64,000 nucleotides of DNA from Paraburkholderia guartelaensis (GTDB taxonomy: Bacteria; Pseudomonadota; Gammaproteobacteria; Burkholderiales; Burkholderiaceae). Shown here piece after piece: positions 9,473 through 17,843 of the stretch. The notes beneath the pieces were generated by a model. The model saw only the letters and a program-made list of their open reading frames with translations. It did not search any database and had not been told where the DNA came from. Numbering within the stretch: position 1 is the stretch's first letter; each line of letters opens with the position of its first letter. The DNA is taken from NCBI RefSeq assembly GCF_004353905.1, contig NZ_SMOD01000024.1, positions 1 to 64,000 of the forward strand, written 5' to 3'. Made by a program: the position numbers and the translations under genes.

Positions 9473-10066
9473 TCAAAGGTAGATCGGTAGGCCTTCCCGC
9501 ATCATCCGCGCGCGCAGAAATTCGAACGTAAATTCCCGCAGACGTGGGTTGGACTTGCGTAGCAGATCAATGGCTTGCGTGAGCGAGTGGCCGCCGCTTT
9601 CCAGTGCCTGCGCCAACCGGATAATTTCGTGACGCTGTACGGGCGTATCCGGGTTGCGGCGCAGCGCCGCCAATGTGCGCGTGACGCCGTTCCGTGGCAC
9701 CGACCCTCTCACGATGCACAGCATGTGAATCGCGTCGAACAGGTCTGCGTTGAGTGCGCTCATGCGCAATCGGGAGACAATCGCCGCGCCAGCATTCGCC
9801 AGCGACTGCGCGATTGGGTCGAAAACGGGCAGCGGGTCTCTTCCCAGGCGTCGAAGCAGCTTTTCCGCACAGTGACGTTCGGACACGAGCGTGATGGCGC
9901 TGCCACCAATGCGCGGCATCGCCTCCAGGTGGTAGTAGCTTCCTCGCGTCGAGATCGGGCCGCATGGCAACGGTTTCTGATTGAGATTCCTCAGATGAAC
10001 CAGAGGCGTCACGTGGTGCGTTTCCAGAATGCACGGCACGTGAAAGTGTCCGCGTACGGGTCTCAT
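9473..10066 (-). CDS. Uncharacterised protein at the end of the apbE-ABC-tatA operon
   Basis: An open frame of 232 codons exists from 10171. I propose the internal ATG at 10066 (197 residues), because the longer form would overlap the end of tatA. The protein has no signal peptide, membrane segment or motif I recognise. The C-terminal half is rich in Leu and Arg and looks helical (LAQALESGGHSLTQAIDLLRKSN). Third-position GC is roughly 70 percent, lower than the neighbours but still gene-like. It lies 50 bp downstream of tatA on the same strand and could be the last gene of that operon. An antisense frame at 9575-10162 is less gene-like. Confidence 0.5.
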   Translation of the reverse strand: MRPVRGHFHVPCILETHHVTPLVHLRNLNQKPLPCGPISTRGSYYHLEAMPRIGGSAITLVSERHCAEKLLRRLGRDPLPVFDPIAQSLANAGAAIVSRLRMSALNADLFDAIHMLCIVRGSVPRNGVTRTLAALRRNPDTPVQRHEIIRLAQALESGGHSLTQAIDLLRKSNPRLREFTFEFLRARMMREGLPIYL

Positions 10067-10118
10067 ATTGCACGCTCTCGAGGGCGCCAGAGTTGCTCCC
10101 GCCACTTCGCGCCGCGCA

Positions 10119-10355
10119 TCATCGTTGCTCCTGCGTGTGACATGCTTTCTCCGTTGTGTTGACATCGACAATGGTGCCCGGCGTCAGTTCGGCATCCTGA
10201 GTGAGTGCGGGCGCCTCGGCTTCCCGCATTCCTTCCTTGAAACCCTTGACGGCACCGCCCAGGTCGCCGCCGATATTGCGCAGCTTCTTCGTGCCGAACA
10301 CCATCGCAACGATCAGCAAGACGACAAGCCAGTGCCAGACACTGAATTCACCCAT
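10119..10355 (-). CDS. tatA: TatA/E-family twin-arginine translocase subunit
   Basis: The 78-residue protein has one N-terminal membrane helix (about 8-20), the conserved FGTKKL hinge and an amphipathic helix ([17 protein letters not shown]), the complete TatA/E pattern. A lone TatA without TatB/TatC is expected to supplement a housekeeping Tat system encoded elsewhere. It sits in the operon divergent from nosZ, whose product carries a Tat signal, so a dedicated role in exporting folded proteins of the nos pathway is likely. It lies 29 bp downstream of the ABC permease gene. Similar tatE copies occur in other nos clusters (established), so the assignment is secure; the specific function is inferred. 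Confidence 0.92.
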   Translation of the reverse strand: MGEFSVWHWLVVLLIVAMVFGTKKLRNIGGDLGGAVKGFKEGMREAEAPALTQDAELTPGTIVDVNTTEKACHTQEQR

Positions 10356-10384
10356 GGAATATCTCCTTCAATTCATCAAGGTTG

Positions 10385-11125
10385 CTATGCGTCGCGCCGG
10401 TTGATGCGGCGCACGACCATCCAACCCGCAGCGACCAGACACGCCGCGAGTGTGGCAAGCGAGCGCGCCGGTGCAATCACGAACTGGTTCGTCAACACGC
10501 CGCGCATCAAGTCGACTCCGTAGGCGGCGGGGTCGAATACGGCGGCGAGCCGGATCCAGTCCGGCGCGAGGTCGAGCGGATAGAGCGCGCCAGAGAGGAA
10601 GAACATCGGCAGCAGCAGCGTGTTCGACACAACCGGAAAGACGATCACAGACCGGAACGGCAGTGCGAGCGCGAGACCGAGTGCTGAAAATGCGAGGGCG
10701 GCAAGCGCCATCGCAAGGATGAGGAGTGCGAGGCGCGGTGCCGTGAGACCGATTCCGATCGTCGGCGAGAATGGGAGCAGAAGCGCGCTTTGCACCCACG
10801 CCAGCACGGCTCCTGCGCTGATCTTCCCCGCAGCGATCTCGGCGCGCTTCACAGGAGAAACGAGCAGGGCGTTCAGAAGGCCCGTTTGCCGGTCGTGCAC
10901 GATCCCTACGGCTGCCGAGATGGCCGTGAACATCAACGAAAGGCCGACGACGCCCGGAAAAATATACGCCTGGTATCCACTGACCTCCGCATAGGTGCCG
11001 CTCCTGAGCGCTGCGCCCAGGACGAACAGATACAGCAGCGGTTGCGTTAGGCCGAACAGGATCCGCAGCGGTGACGCCCAGAACCGTTTCAGATCGAACC
11101 AGATAATCGCGAGGACGTTGCTCAT
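10385..11125 (-). CDS. ABC-2 type transporter permease
   Basis: The product is a 246-residue membrane protein with about six hydrophobic segments and the ABC-2 domain pattern, including GIVHDRQTGLLNALLVSPVKR in the cytoplasmic loop. I take the ATG at 11125 (MSNVLAIIWFDLKRFW) because its ATGA overlaps the stop of the ATPase gene. A longer frame from 11497 is only read-through of the ATPase gene in another frame. It forms a transporter with the upstream ATPase. Location between apbE and tatA, opposite nosZ, suggests a role in maturation of the N2O reduction system, parallel to NosF/NosY. The substrate is unknown. Confidence 0.9.
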   Translation of the reverse strand: MSNVLAIIWFDLKRFWASPLRILFGLTQPLLYLFVLGAALRSGTYAEVSGYQAYIFPGVVGLSLMFTAISAAVGIVHDRQTGLLNALLVSPVKRAEIAAGKISAGAVLAWVQSALLLPFSPTIGIGLTAPRLALLILAMALAALAFSALGLALALPFRSVIVFPVVSNTLLLPMFFLSGALYPLDLAPDWIRLAAVFDPAAYGVDLMRGVLTNQFVIAPARSLATLAACLVAAGWMVVRRINRRDA

Positions 11126-12069
11126 GCGGCCGCCTTTTCGGGGAGGTGGCATGGCTCGCTCTCTCGCGAGTCGTTCCAGTGGTCTACGATGTCCATCAGG
11201 TTGGGCATGGTGACGTCCACGCTCGTGACCCGGCACGGCATGCGTTGCAGCAGCGCAGGCAGCACAGCCTGCGGATCGGCGACCGGCACGGTGACGCCGC
11301 GTTCGTCGATCGTCGCCGCATAACCCTGCGCCGAGAGCCAGCAGCGGGCCGTTTCGATATCCGGCACCCGCAGCCGGATTGTGCCGGGCACGTTCGCGCA
11401 TAACGCTCGCCATGGGCCATCTGCAAGCACGCCGCCTCGATGCAGCACGACGACGCGATCGGCGTTGCTTGCTTCGTCGGCATGGTGCGTCGAGCACAGC
11501 ACGGTATGGCCCGCGCCAACGAGCGTTCTTATTTCCGCCCAGAACACATGGCGTGCGGCGACATCGAGGCCTAGCGTGGGCTCATCGAGCAATAGCACTC
11601 GTGGCCGCGCGATGAGTGCGCGCGCCAGTTCGAGCCGCCGCCGCTGGCCGCCAGAAAGACGTCGGACGGGTTCCGCTGCGAGCGCTTCGAGTCCGAACGC
11701 CGTCAGCAATTCATTGATACGCTGCCGGACCGCACGGCCTCTCAACCCCTGGCATCGCGCGATGAAGCTCAGATTGTCATACGCGCTCAGACGCGGTTCT
11801 AGCGCGGACTCCTGAAACACGACACCGATTCTCGAGCGGACCTGCTCCGGCTTCGCCATTGCGTCGATACCGTCGACGAAAATGTGGCCGCTGCGAGGCG
11901 CAGCGAGCGTGGCGAGAAGCGAGAGCAGGGTCGTTTTGCCTGCGCCGTTGAAGCCCACGATGGCCACGAGCCCGGCGCCTGTGACCGTCATGTTGATGTC
12001 GTTGAGGATCGCGCGCCCACCGCGGCTATAGCTCACGTTACGCAGGTCGATGCCGGGTGGGTTCGTCAT
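11122..12069 (-). CDS. ABC transporter ATP-binding protein (ABC-2 partner)
   Basis: The 315-residue ATPase has Walker A GFNGAGKTT, the signature LSGGQRRR, Walker B VLLLDEPT and the switch His in CSTHHAD, all intact. Beyond the nucleotide-binding domain is a C-terminal extension of about 90 residues, as seen in ABC-2 drug or polysaccharide exporters of the CcmA/NatA type. It begins 12 bp after the apbE stop and overlaps the permease start by 4 bp, so the pair is translationally coupled. This is a second ABC-2 pair, distinct from nosF/nosY at 16.9-18.7 kb. Confidence 0.92.
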   Translation of the reverse strand: MTNPPGIDLRNVSYSRGGRAILNDINMTVTGAGLVAIVGFNGAGKTTLLSLLATLAAPRSGHIFVDGIDAMAKPEQVRSRIGVVFQESALEPRLSAYDNLSFIARCQGLRGRAVRQRINELLTAFGLEALAAEPVRRLSGGQRRRLELARALIARPRVLLLDEPTLGLDVAARHVFWAEIRTLVGAGHTVLCSTHHADEASNADRVVVLHRGGVLADGPWRALCANVPGTIRLRVPDIETARCWLSAQGYAATIDERGVTVPVADPQAVLPALLQRMPCRVTSVDVTMPNLMDIVDHWNDSRESEPCHLPEKAAA

Positions 12070-12081
12070 GGCGAAGGCCGC

Positions 12082-13191
12082 TCAATCCAGCTGCGCGGGG
12101 CGCAGCGAGGGATCCGTAAAGCGCAACCGCGCCGCCATGGGCGCGGACGCCCACACGCGCCCTTGTGCGTCCACCAGCAGCACGGCCTCGACGCCGACCT
12201 TGCGCGCCAGCGACATCGCCTGTGCAGAACCGGCGATGAACGGCGGCTTGCTTGCGCCATCGGACAACGCGCCGGCATGCGGACCGGGCTTCACGAGCAC
12301 AGTCACCGACTCGCTTTGCGTGGCCGGAAAACCGGTGCGCGGATCCAGAATGTGGCAGTAGCGCACGCCGTTCGATTCGAAGAACCGCCTATAGTCGCCG
12401 CTCGTGCCGATCGCCTCGCCGTCGCGCAACTCGAGTGTTGCGAGCGCGCCGGCTTTGCGCGGGTCCTGGATGCCGACCTGCCATGGCGTGCCGCCTTTGC
12501 TTCCCATTGCGAGCAGGTTGCCTCCCACGTCGATCAACGCGTTCTCGACGCCACGCTGCTTGAGGATCGCAGCGGCGTCGTCCAGCGACCAACCCTTGGC
12601 GTATCCGCCGAAGTCGATTGCGACCGCGCGATTACTGCTCGTGACGACGCCAGTGGGAGAAATCGTGAGTTCCGCAATACGCGGGCGCAGCGCCGCCTCG
12701 CGTTCAACCACTTCGCGCGATGGCGGCTTCACGTCGAATTGATCGGCCTGAAAGCCCCATAGCCGAATGAGCCTGCCAATAGCGGGATCGAAAAGCCCCT
12801 GTGTTTCGAGTGATAGCTGCTGCGCCGCGCGCAGAACCTGCGCGAGTTCCGTCGATGCCTGGAAGGGCTCGCCTGCCGCGATGCTGCGGTTCAGGCGCGT
12901 GAGTTCCGAAGGCTGCCAGGCGTGCATCGAGCGATGCATGGCCTGAAAGTGCGCGAAGACCGCGTCGGCGTCCTGTCGCGCCTGTTCGAGCGGCACGCCG
13001 TAGAGCGCTAGTTGGACGCGAGTGCCGAAAACATAGGTTCCCTGAACATAGACTTCCGGCCTCCTGAGCGTTAGCCCGAATCCGGCCGCAATGGCAGCGA
13101 TAAAGAGCAGCGAAATCAGGATGATTTTTCGGTAAATGAACAATTTTCCAATACTCCAGACAATATCGCGCTGCACAGACCGGAAATTCAT
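12082..13191 (-). CDS. apbE: ApbE-family FAD:protein FMN transferase (NosX)
   Basis: The 369-residue protein has an N-terminal membrane anchor (about 22-41), then the ApbE fold with typical segments (FDPAIGRLIRLWGF, AIDFGGYAKGWSLDDAA, LIDVGGNLLAMG, HILDPRTGFPA). ApbE proteins attach FMN covalently to a Thr of periplasmic flavoproteins. NosR at 20.5-22.7 kb in this locus carries the acceptor motif SGATVT, so it is the expected substrate, as established for NosX in other denitrifiers. The gene heads a minus-strand operon with the ABC pair, tatA and an unknown gene. An Fnr/Dnr-type box with a matching -10 lies just upstream. No clear ribosome site precedes the ATG, so the start is less certain. 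Confidence 0.92.
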   Translation of the reverse strand: MNFRSVQRDIVWSIGKLFIYRKIILISLLFIAAIAAGFGLTLRRPEVYVQGTYVFGTRVQLALYGVPLEQARQDADAVFAHFQAMHRSMHAWQPSELTRLNRSIAAGEPFQASTELAQVLRAAQQLSLETQGLFDPAIGRLIRLWGFQADQFDVKPPSREVVEREAALRPRIAELTISPTGVVTSSNRAVAIDFGGYAKGWSLDDAAAILKQRGVENALIDVGGNLLAMGSKGGTPWQVGIQDPRKAGALATLELRDGEAIGTSGDYRRFFESNGVRYCHILDPRTGFPATQSESVTVLVKPGPHAGALSDGASKPPFIAGSAQAMSLARKVGVEAVLLVDAQGRVWASAPMAARLRFTDPSLRPAQLD

Positions 13192-13209
13192 TGTGTGGCG
13201 GTGATTGTC

Positions 13210-13250
13210 ATTATGTTTTTTTGATTATCAACACGTTTGAGCGGTGTCAA
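13210..13250 (-). promoter_or_regulatory. Fnr/Dnr-type promoter of the apbE operon
   Basis: TTGAGCGGTGTCAA at 13237-13250 matches the TTGA-N6-TCAA consensus at all eight positions. On the minus strand a -10-like CATAAT (13210-13215, 5 of 6) lies 31 bp from the box centre, the spacing of a class II Fnr/Dnr promoter. The predicted transcript start is near 13202, giving a leader of only about 11 nt before the apbE ATG. Confidence 0.65.
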
Positions 13251-13334
13251 ATTGGACGTTTTGACGCAGTCCGCACAGGCGCTCGCGTCCGATCGCCGCA
13301 CGGGTGCTGAATGACGTATGTCGCATACTTCTTT

Positions 13335-13348
13335 TTAATATAAATCAA
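13335..13348 (+). promoter_or_regulatory. Fnr-type box upstream of nosZ
   Basis: TTAATATAAATCAA matches TTGAT-N4-ATCAA at nine of ten positions. It lies about 255 bp upstream of the nosZ ATG in an AT-rich 410-bp gap. The downstream -10 is weak (AACTAT at 13373-13378), so the transcription start is not fixed by sequence. Confidence 0.5.
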
Positions 13349-13602
13349 GTCGCATTTACGATCGGCACGCCAAACTATCCGACTGAAAGCACCTGTTCGG
13401 ATCGGAAGGCGAACTGAAATTGAATTGGAAATATAAGTTGCATAGAGCGATAAACAGTGTCTTATTTTTGGGGAATGGAAAATGCGATTTATCAATTTTC
13501 AGATTTTTTAATAACAGCGATTTACTTCGGAGCCGGCGGACTTGTTACGCAGGCCTCGAGGCGATTTGTCGACGTTGAAACGAATTGACGAGCGAGAGCG
13601 TG

Positions 13603-15573
13603 ATGACAATTTCAAAAGAAGAATCTGGAAAGAGCGTAACTCCACAAGACACGGGGCGTCGCAGGTTCCTTGCTTCCTCCGCAGTTGCAGGTCTGGCGGG
13701 CGCGAGCCTGTCGCTCGGACTGGCTGCGTGCAACAAGGGTGGCGGCGAAGCCACGGTTGCGGCGGCGGGCAACGCGGGCAGCGGCGCAAGCGGCGCGAGC
13801 GCCACCCCCGCCATCGATTGGGACAAGTACGAGGTGCATCCGGGCAAGCTCGACACGTACTACGGTTTTTCGAGCGGCGGGCACTCGGGCGACCTGCGGG
13901 TGCATGGGCTGCCTTCCGGGCGCGAGATCCGACGCGTACCCGTGTTCAACGTCGATTGCATGTCGGGTTGGGGCATCACGAACGAATCGCGAAAGATCAT
14001 CGGGACGCGACCGAACGGCCAGCTGAACTACATCACCGGCGACACGCACCACGTTCACATGTCGTATACCGACGGCGTGTACGACGGCCGGTACATTTTC
14101 GTGAACGACAAGATCAACGCGCGGGTCGCGCGCGTGCGTCTCGACACGATGGAGTGCGACGCGATCACGCAATTGCCGAACGTGCAGGGCTTTCACGGCA
14201 TCTTTCCGGACAAGCGCGATCCGCTGGACGAAAAGATCAACTCGACGACCCGCGTTTTCTGCGGCGCCGAATTCCATACGCCGCAGCCGAACGACGGCCG
14301 TGATCTGAACGACCCGAAGAAGTATTTCTGTCTGTTCACCTGCATCGATGCGAAGACGATGCAGCCGCGCTGGCAGGTGAAGGTCGACGGCAACATGGAC
14401 CTCGTCGCGACGTCGTATGACGGCAAGCTGGCCTGCTCGAATCAGTACAACACTGAAAACGGCGTGCATTACGAAGACATGATGTCGGCTGAACGCGACG
14501 CCTGCGTGTTCTTCAACATTGCGCGCATCGAGGCTGCCGTGAAGGCCGGCAAGTTCTTCCACGTCGGCAACTCGACGGTGCCCGTGGTCGACGGCACGCA
14601 TGAGGCCAGCGCGGACCCGAAAACTGCGCTCACGTGTTACGTGCCCGTGCCGAAGAACCCGCATGGCGTGAATATTTCGCCGGACGGCAAGTACTATGCA
14701 TGTGCAGGCAAGCTGTCGCCGACCGCAACCGTGATTTCGCATGAGCTGATGCTCAAGTGGTTCGACGGCGAATTCAAGGACCCGCGCGACGCCGTCGTCG
14801 CCGAACCCGAAATCGGTCTTGGGCCGCTTCATACCGGGTTCGATGGCAAAGGCTTCGTCTACACCACGCTCTTCCTCGACAGTCAGATCGTCAAGTGGGA
14901 TCTCGCTGCCGCGATGAAGGCGTACAAGGGCGACAAGGACGCGAAAGTCGTTGTCGATCGCGTCGACGTCCACTATCAGCCGGGGCACGGGTTCACCTCG
15001 ATGGGCGAGACGAGGGAGCCGGACGGCCAGTACTTCATCTCCGACAACAAGTTTTCGAAAGACCGGTATTTGCCCGTCGGCCCGCTGCATCCGGACAGTT
15101 CGCAACTGATCGACATTAGCGGCGAGAAGATGGTGATCGTAGGCGACCATCCGCTTTATCCGGAGCCGCACGATTCGATCATGGTGCGCCGGGACATCAT
15201 CAAGACGCGGCAGATTTACGACCTGAACGAGTTTCCGCTTGCCGTGAAGACCGCGAAGGACTGCCGTGTCGAGCGTCAGGGCAGGAAGGTCACGGTGTAT
15301 CTGACCTCTCAGGCGCCGGTCTTCGGCCTGCGCGAGTGGACGGTGAAGAAGGGCGACGAAGTCACGATCATCCTGACGAATCTGGACAAGGTCGAGGATC
15401 TAACGCACGGCTTTGCCATCCCGTTCTACAACATCAACTTCGTCGTCCATCCGCAACAAACCCAGTCCGTCACGTTCATTGCGGAAAAACCGGGTGTGTT
15501 CTGGTGCTACTGCACGAACTTCTGCCACGCATTGCACCTTGAAATGCGCTCGCGAATGCTCGTGCAGGCATAG
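13603..15573 (+). CDS. nosZ: Nitrous-oxide reductase NosZ (Tat-exported, clade I type)
   Basis: This is the 656-residue periplasmic copper enzyme that reduces N2O to N2. I start at the ATG at 13603, before the Tat signal (R19-R21 in GRRRFLASS); a TTG at 13585 is an alternative. The hydrophobic part of the signal ends in LAAC with Cys43, a lipobox. The seven-bladed propeller carries His-rich CuZ ligand segments (HHVHMSY, GFHGIFP, PHGVNISPDG, PLHTGFDG, PEPHD). The C-terminal cupredoxin domain has the CuA ligands C637, C641, H645 and M648. The position of the usual Trp carbonyl ligand is Asn639 (CTNFC). Clade I assignment rests on the Tat signal and nosR/nosX context. Confidence 0.97.
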   Translation: MTISKEESGKSVTPQDTGRRRFLASSAVAGLAGASLSLGLAACNKGGGEATVAAAGNAGSGASGASATPAIDWDKYEVHPGKLDTYYGFSSGGHSGDLRVHGLPSGREIRRVPVFNVDCMSGWGITNESRKIIGTRPNGQLNYITGDTHHVHMSYTDGVYDGRYIFVNDKINARVARVRLDTMECDAITQLPNVQGFHGIFPDKRDPLDEKINSTTRVFCGAEFHTPQPNDGRDLNDPKKYFCLFTCIDAKTMQPRWQVKVDGNMDLVATSYDGKLACSNQYNTENGVHYEDMMSAERDACVFFNIARIEAAVKAGKFFHVGNSTVPVVDGTHEASADPKTALTCYVPVPKNPHGVNISPDGKYYACAGKLSPTATVISHELMLKWFDGEFKDPRDAVVAEPEIGLGPLHTGFDGKGFVYTTLFLDSQIVKWDLAAAMKAYKGDKDAKVVVDRVDVHYQPGHGFTSMGETREPDGQYFISDNKFSKDRYLPVGPLHPDSSQLIDISGEKMVIVGDHPLYPEPHDSIMVRRDIIKTRQIYDLNEFPLAVKTAKDCRVERQGRKVTVYLTSQAPVFGLREWTVKKGDEVTIILTNLDKVEDLTHGFAIPFYNINFVVHPQQTQSVTFIAEKPGVFWCYCTNFCHALHLEMRSRMLVQA

Positions 15574-15655
15574 CGCGTCAACGCAGTAGCGAAGGTGCGG
15601 GCGAGCCGGGGATGCTATGCGTTTCCCGGTTCACGACGCGGACCCTGCTTGAACC

Positions 15656-16942
15656 TTGAAAAACCTCTCTCGTTGGCAGTCCAGAATGCTGGAGTTCCCT
15701 CTCGTTGCGATGCCTGTGTTTGCCACATTGCTGGTCCGCACGGTCGCTGCCGCCACGCTCACAGTGCATCCCGGCGAGCTGGTGAGTTCGGCGATCGATG
15801 CGGCCCAGCCGGGTGACACCGTGGTGGTGTACGGCGGCCGCTACGAAGAGAACCTCAAGATAGGCAAGCGCCTCACGCTGCGTGGAATCGGCCGGCCGAT
15901 GATCGATGGGCGCAATGCGGGCGACGTCATCCGCATCGCGGCGCCGGACGTGACGATCAGCGGTCTGGCGATCGTCAACAGCGGTGCGGACCTGACCGCA
16001 CAAAACGCGGGCGTCTACGTGCAGCCAGGATCGGACCGCGCGGAAATCGATCGCTGCGAACTCGTCTACAACCTGTTCGGCATGTGGATCGAACACTCGG
16101 CCGACGTGCGCGTTCACGACAACGTAATCGTCGGCAAGCGCGACCTGCGCTCGCCGGATCGAGGCAACGGCATCCAGCTTTACAACACGACGGGTGCGCA
16201 AATCGTGGGCAACACCATCAGCTATTCGCGTGACGGCATCTACGTCGACGTATCGCAGCACGCGCTCTTCAAGGGCAACTCGATACACGACGTCCGCTAC
16301 GGAACGCATTACATGAACTCGTACTACAACGTCTGGGACGGCAACGAGGTCTATCACAACCGCGGCGGTCTCGCGATCATGGAGTCGCGCAACCAGGTCG
16401 TGAAGAACAACCGGGTGTGGGGCAATACGGACCACGGCATCATGCTGCGCACGCTGCAAGACTCCGTAGTCGAAAACAACGTGGTTGCGGGAAACCAGCG
16501 CGGCTTCTTCATCTACGACGCCGAATACAACACGATCCGCGGCAACCTCGTGGTGGACAACAACGTCGGCGTGCACCTGTGGGGAGGTTCGGTCCATAAC
16601 GACGTGACCGGCAACGACTTCATCGGGAACCGGGAGCAGATCCGCTACGTCGCGGCAAGCGACGTCGCATGGCCCGGCAACTACTGGAGCAATTATTTTG
16701 GCTGGGACAAGCGCGGCCGGGGCATTGGCGATATTCCCTATACCGCGAACGATCTCGTCGACCGGCTCACCTGGCGTGTGCCGGCGGTCAAAGTGCTCAT
16801 GAACAGCCCCGCCGTGCAGTCGTTGCGCCTGATCGCGCAACAGTTCCCGCTGGTCGCCGTGCCGAGTGTCGTCGATGACGCGCCGCGTATGAAGCCTTCG
16901 CACGCAGGGTGGGCGAGCTGGGTCGGGAGGCAGCATGATTGA
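15656..16942 (+). CDS. nosD: NosD, periplasmic copper-processing protein for NosZ
   Basis: The 428-residue protein has an N-terminal signal sequence and then a right-handed beta-helix made of short repeats (pattern GNxI/V...Y..DGI, NNxVxGNQRG), the carbohydrate-binding/CASH family to which NosD belongs. NosD works with the NosFY ABC transporter and NosL to build the sulphide-bridged CuZ cluster in NosZ. The start is uncertain: TTG at 15656 gives a longer basic N-terminus, and ATG at 15686 gives a compact signal peptide. It lies 82 bp after nosZ and overlaps nosF by 8 bp. Confidence 0.95.
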   Translation: MKNLSRWQSRMLEFPLVAMPVFATLLVRTVAAATLTVHPGELVSSAIDAAQPGDTVVVYGGRYEENLKIGKRLTLRGIGRPMIDGRNAGDVIRIAAPDVTISGLAIVNSGADLTAQNAGVYVQPGSDRAEIDRCELVYNLFGMWIEHSADVRVHDNVIVGKRDLRSPDRGNGIQLYNTTGAQIVGNTISYSRDGIYVDVSQHALFKGNSIHDVRYGTHYMNSYYNVWDGNEVYHNRGGLAIMESRNQVVKNNRVWGNTDHGIMLRTLQDSVVENNVVAGNQRGFFIYDAEYNTIRGNLVVDNNVGVHLWGGSVHNDVTGNDFIGNREQIRYVAASDVAWPGNYWSNYFGWDKRGRGIGDIPYTANDLVDRLTWRVPAVKVLMNSPAVQSLRLIAQQFPLVAVPSVVDDAPRMKPSHAGWASWVGRQHD

Positions 16943-17843
16943 AATCACAGGCGTTGCGAAGGCGTTCGGCGCGCTGCGTGCGCTAGACGGTGTTGATCTC
17001 ACAGTGCGCAAGGGTGAGCTGTTCGGGCTGATTGGACGCAACGGTGCGGGCAAGAGCACGCTGTTCCAGCTCATGCTCGGTCTTCTTTCGGCGGATGAAG
17101 GACGGGTGCAGATCGACGGCGAATGCGCCGGCAGTCGGCGCTTTCGTGCTGTCAAGCGCAGGCTCGGTTACCTGCCGGAGAACGTCGTGCTGTACGACAA
17201 CCTGAGCGGGCTCGAGACGCTGCGTTTTTTCGCGCGGCTCAAGGGCGCCGACACCTCTGAGTGCACGCCGCTTCTCGAGCAGGTGGGTCTCGCCGGTGCG
17301 GCTGAGCGCAAGGTCCGGGAATACTCGAAGGGGATGAGGCAGCGGCTCGGTTTCGCGCAGGCGCTGCTAGGCGACCCGGCGCTGCTGTTTCTCGACGAGC
17401 CGACGAACGGCCTCGATCCAGAAGGCATTCGCGAGTTTTATCGAACTTTGAAGACCCGTCAGGAAGCGGGGACGACCATCGTCATCACCTCGCACATCCT
17501 TGCCGAGATTCAGCAGCGCGTGGACCGCGTCGCGATATTGCAGGCCGGGCGAATTAGCGCGGCGGGCAGTGTGTCCGCGCTGCGCGGCGACGCGAACCTG
17601 CCGCTTTCCATCGAAGTCGTCGCGCTTTCGGATGACACGCACGCCATCGAGCAGGCGTTGCACCGGGCACCGTTTGGTCGACTGACGATTCGCGGACGTC
17701 ATATCGAATTCGAGTGCCCGCGCGACGCGAAGATGAGAGCCATTGCTGCGTTGGCGCCGCTGTCCGGCTGCATAGCGGATCTGCGGCTTCACGAACCGTC
17801 ACTCGAAGACGTGTTCCTCGGCTGCACGGAGGTGAATGCATGA
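16935..17843 (+). CDS. nosF: NosF, ATPase of the NosDFY copper-maturation ABC transporter
   Basis: The 302-residue cytoplasmic ATPase has Walker A GRNGAGKST (about 35-43), the signature region EYSKGMRQR in place of canonical LSGGQ (usual for NosF), Walker B LLFLDEPTNGLDP and the His switch ITSHILAE. It powers NosY and is needed for CuZ assembly in NosZ. It overlaps nosD upstream by 8 bp and its stop overlaps the nosY start (ATGA). This indicates coupled translation of the nosDFYL block. Confidence 0.95.
   Translation: MIEITGVAKAFGALRALDGVDLTVRKGELFGLIGRNGAGKSTLFQLMLGLLSADEGRVQIDGECAGSRRFRAVKRRLGYLPENVVLYDNLSGLETLRFFARLKGADTSECTPLLEQVGLAGAAERKVREYSKGMRQRLGFAQALLGDPALLFLDEPTNGLDPEGIREFYRTLKTRQEAGTTIVITSHILAEIQQRVDRVAILQAGRISAAGSVSALRGDANLPLSIEVVALSDDTHAIEQALHRAPFGRLTIRGRHIEFECPRDAKMRAIAALAPLSGCIADLRLHEPSLEDVFLGCTEVNA

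Noticed and set aside
13612-15171. 519-codon open frame antisense to nosZ
   Set aside because: Shadow of nosZ with low-complexity Arg/Val composition; nosZ is certain on the other strand.
15578-17155. 525-codon open frame antisense to nosD/nosF
   Set aside because: Shadow frame; nosD and nosF motifs are clear on the plus strand.
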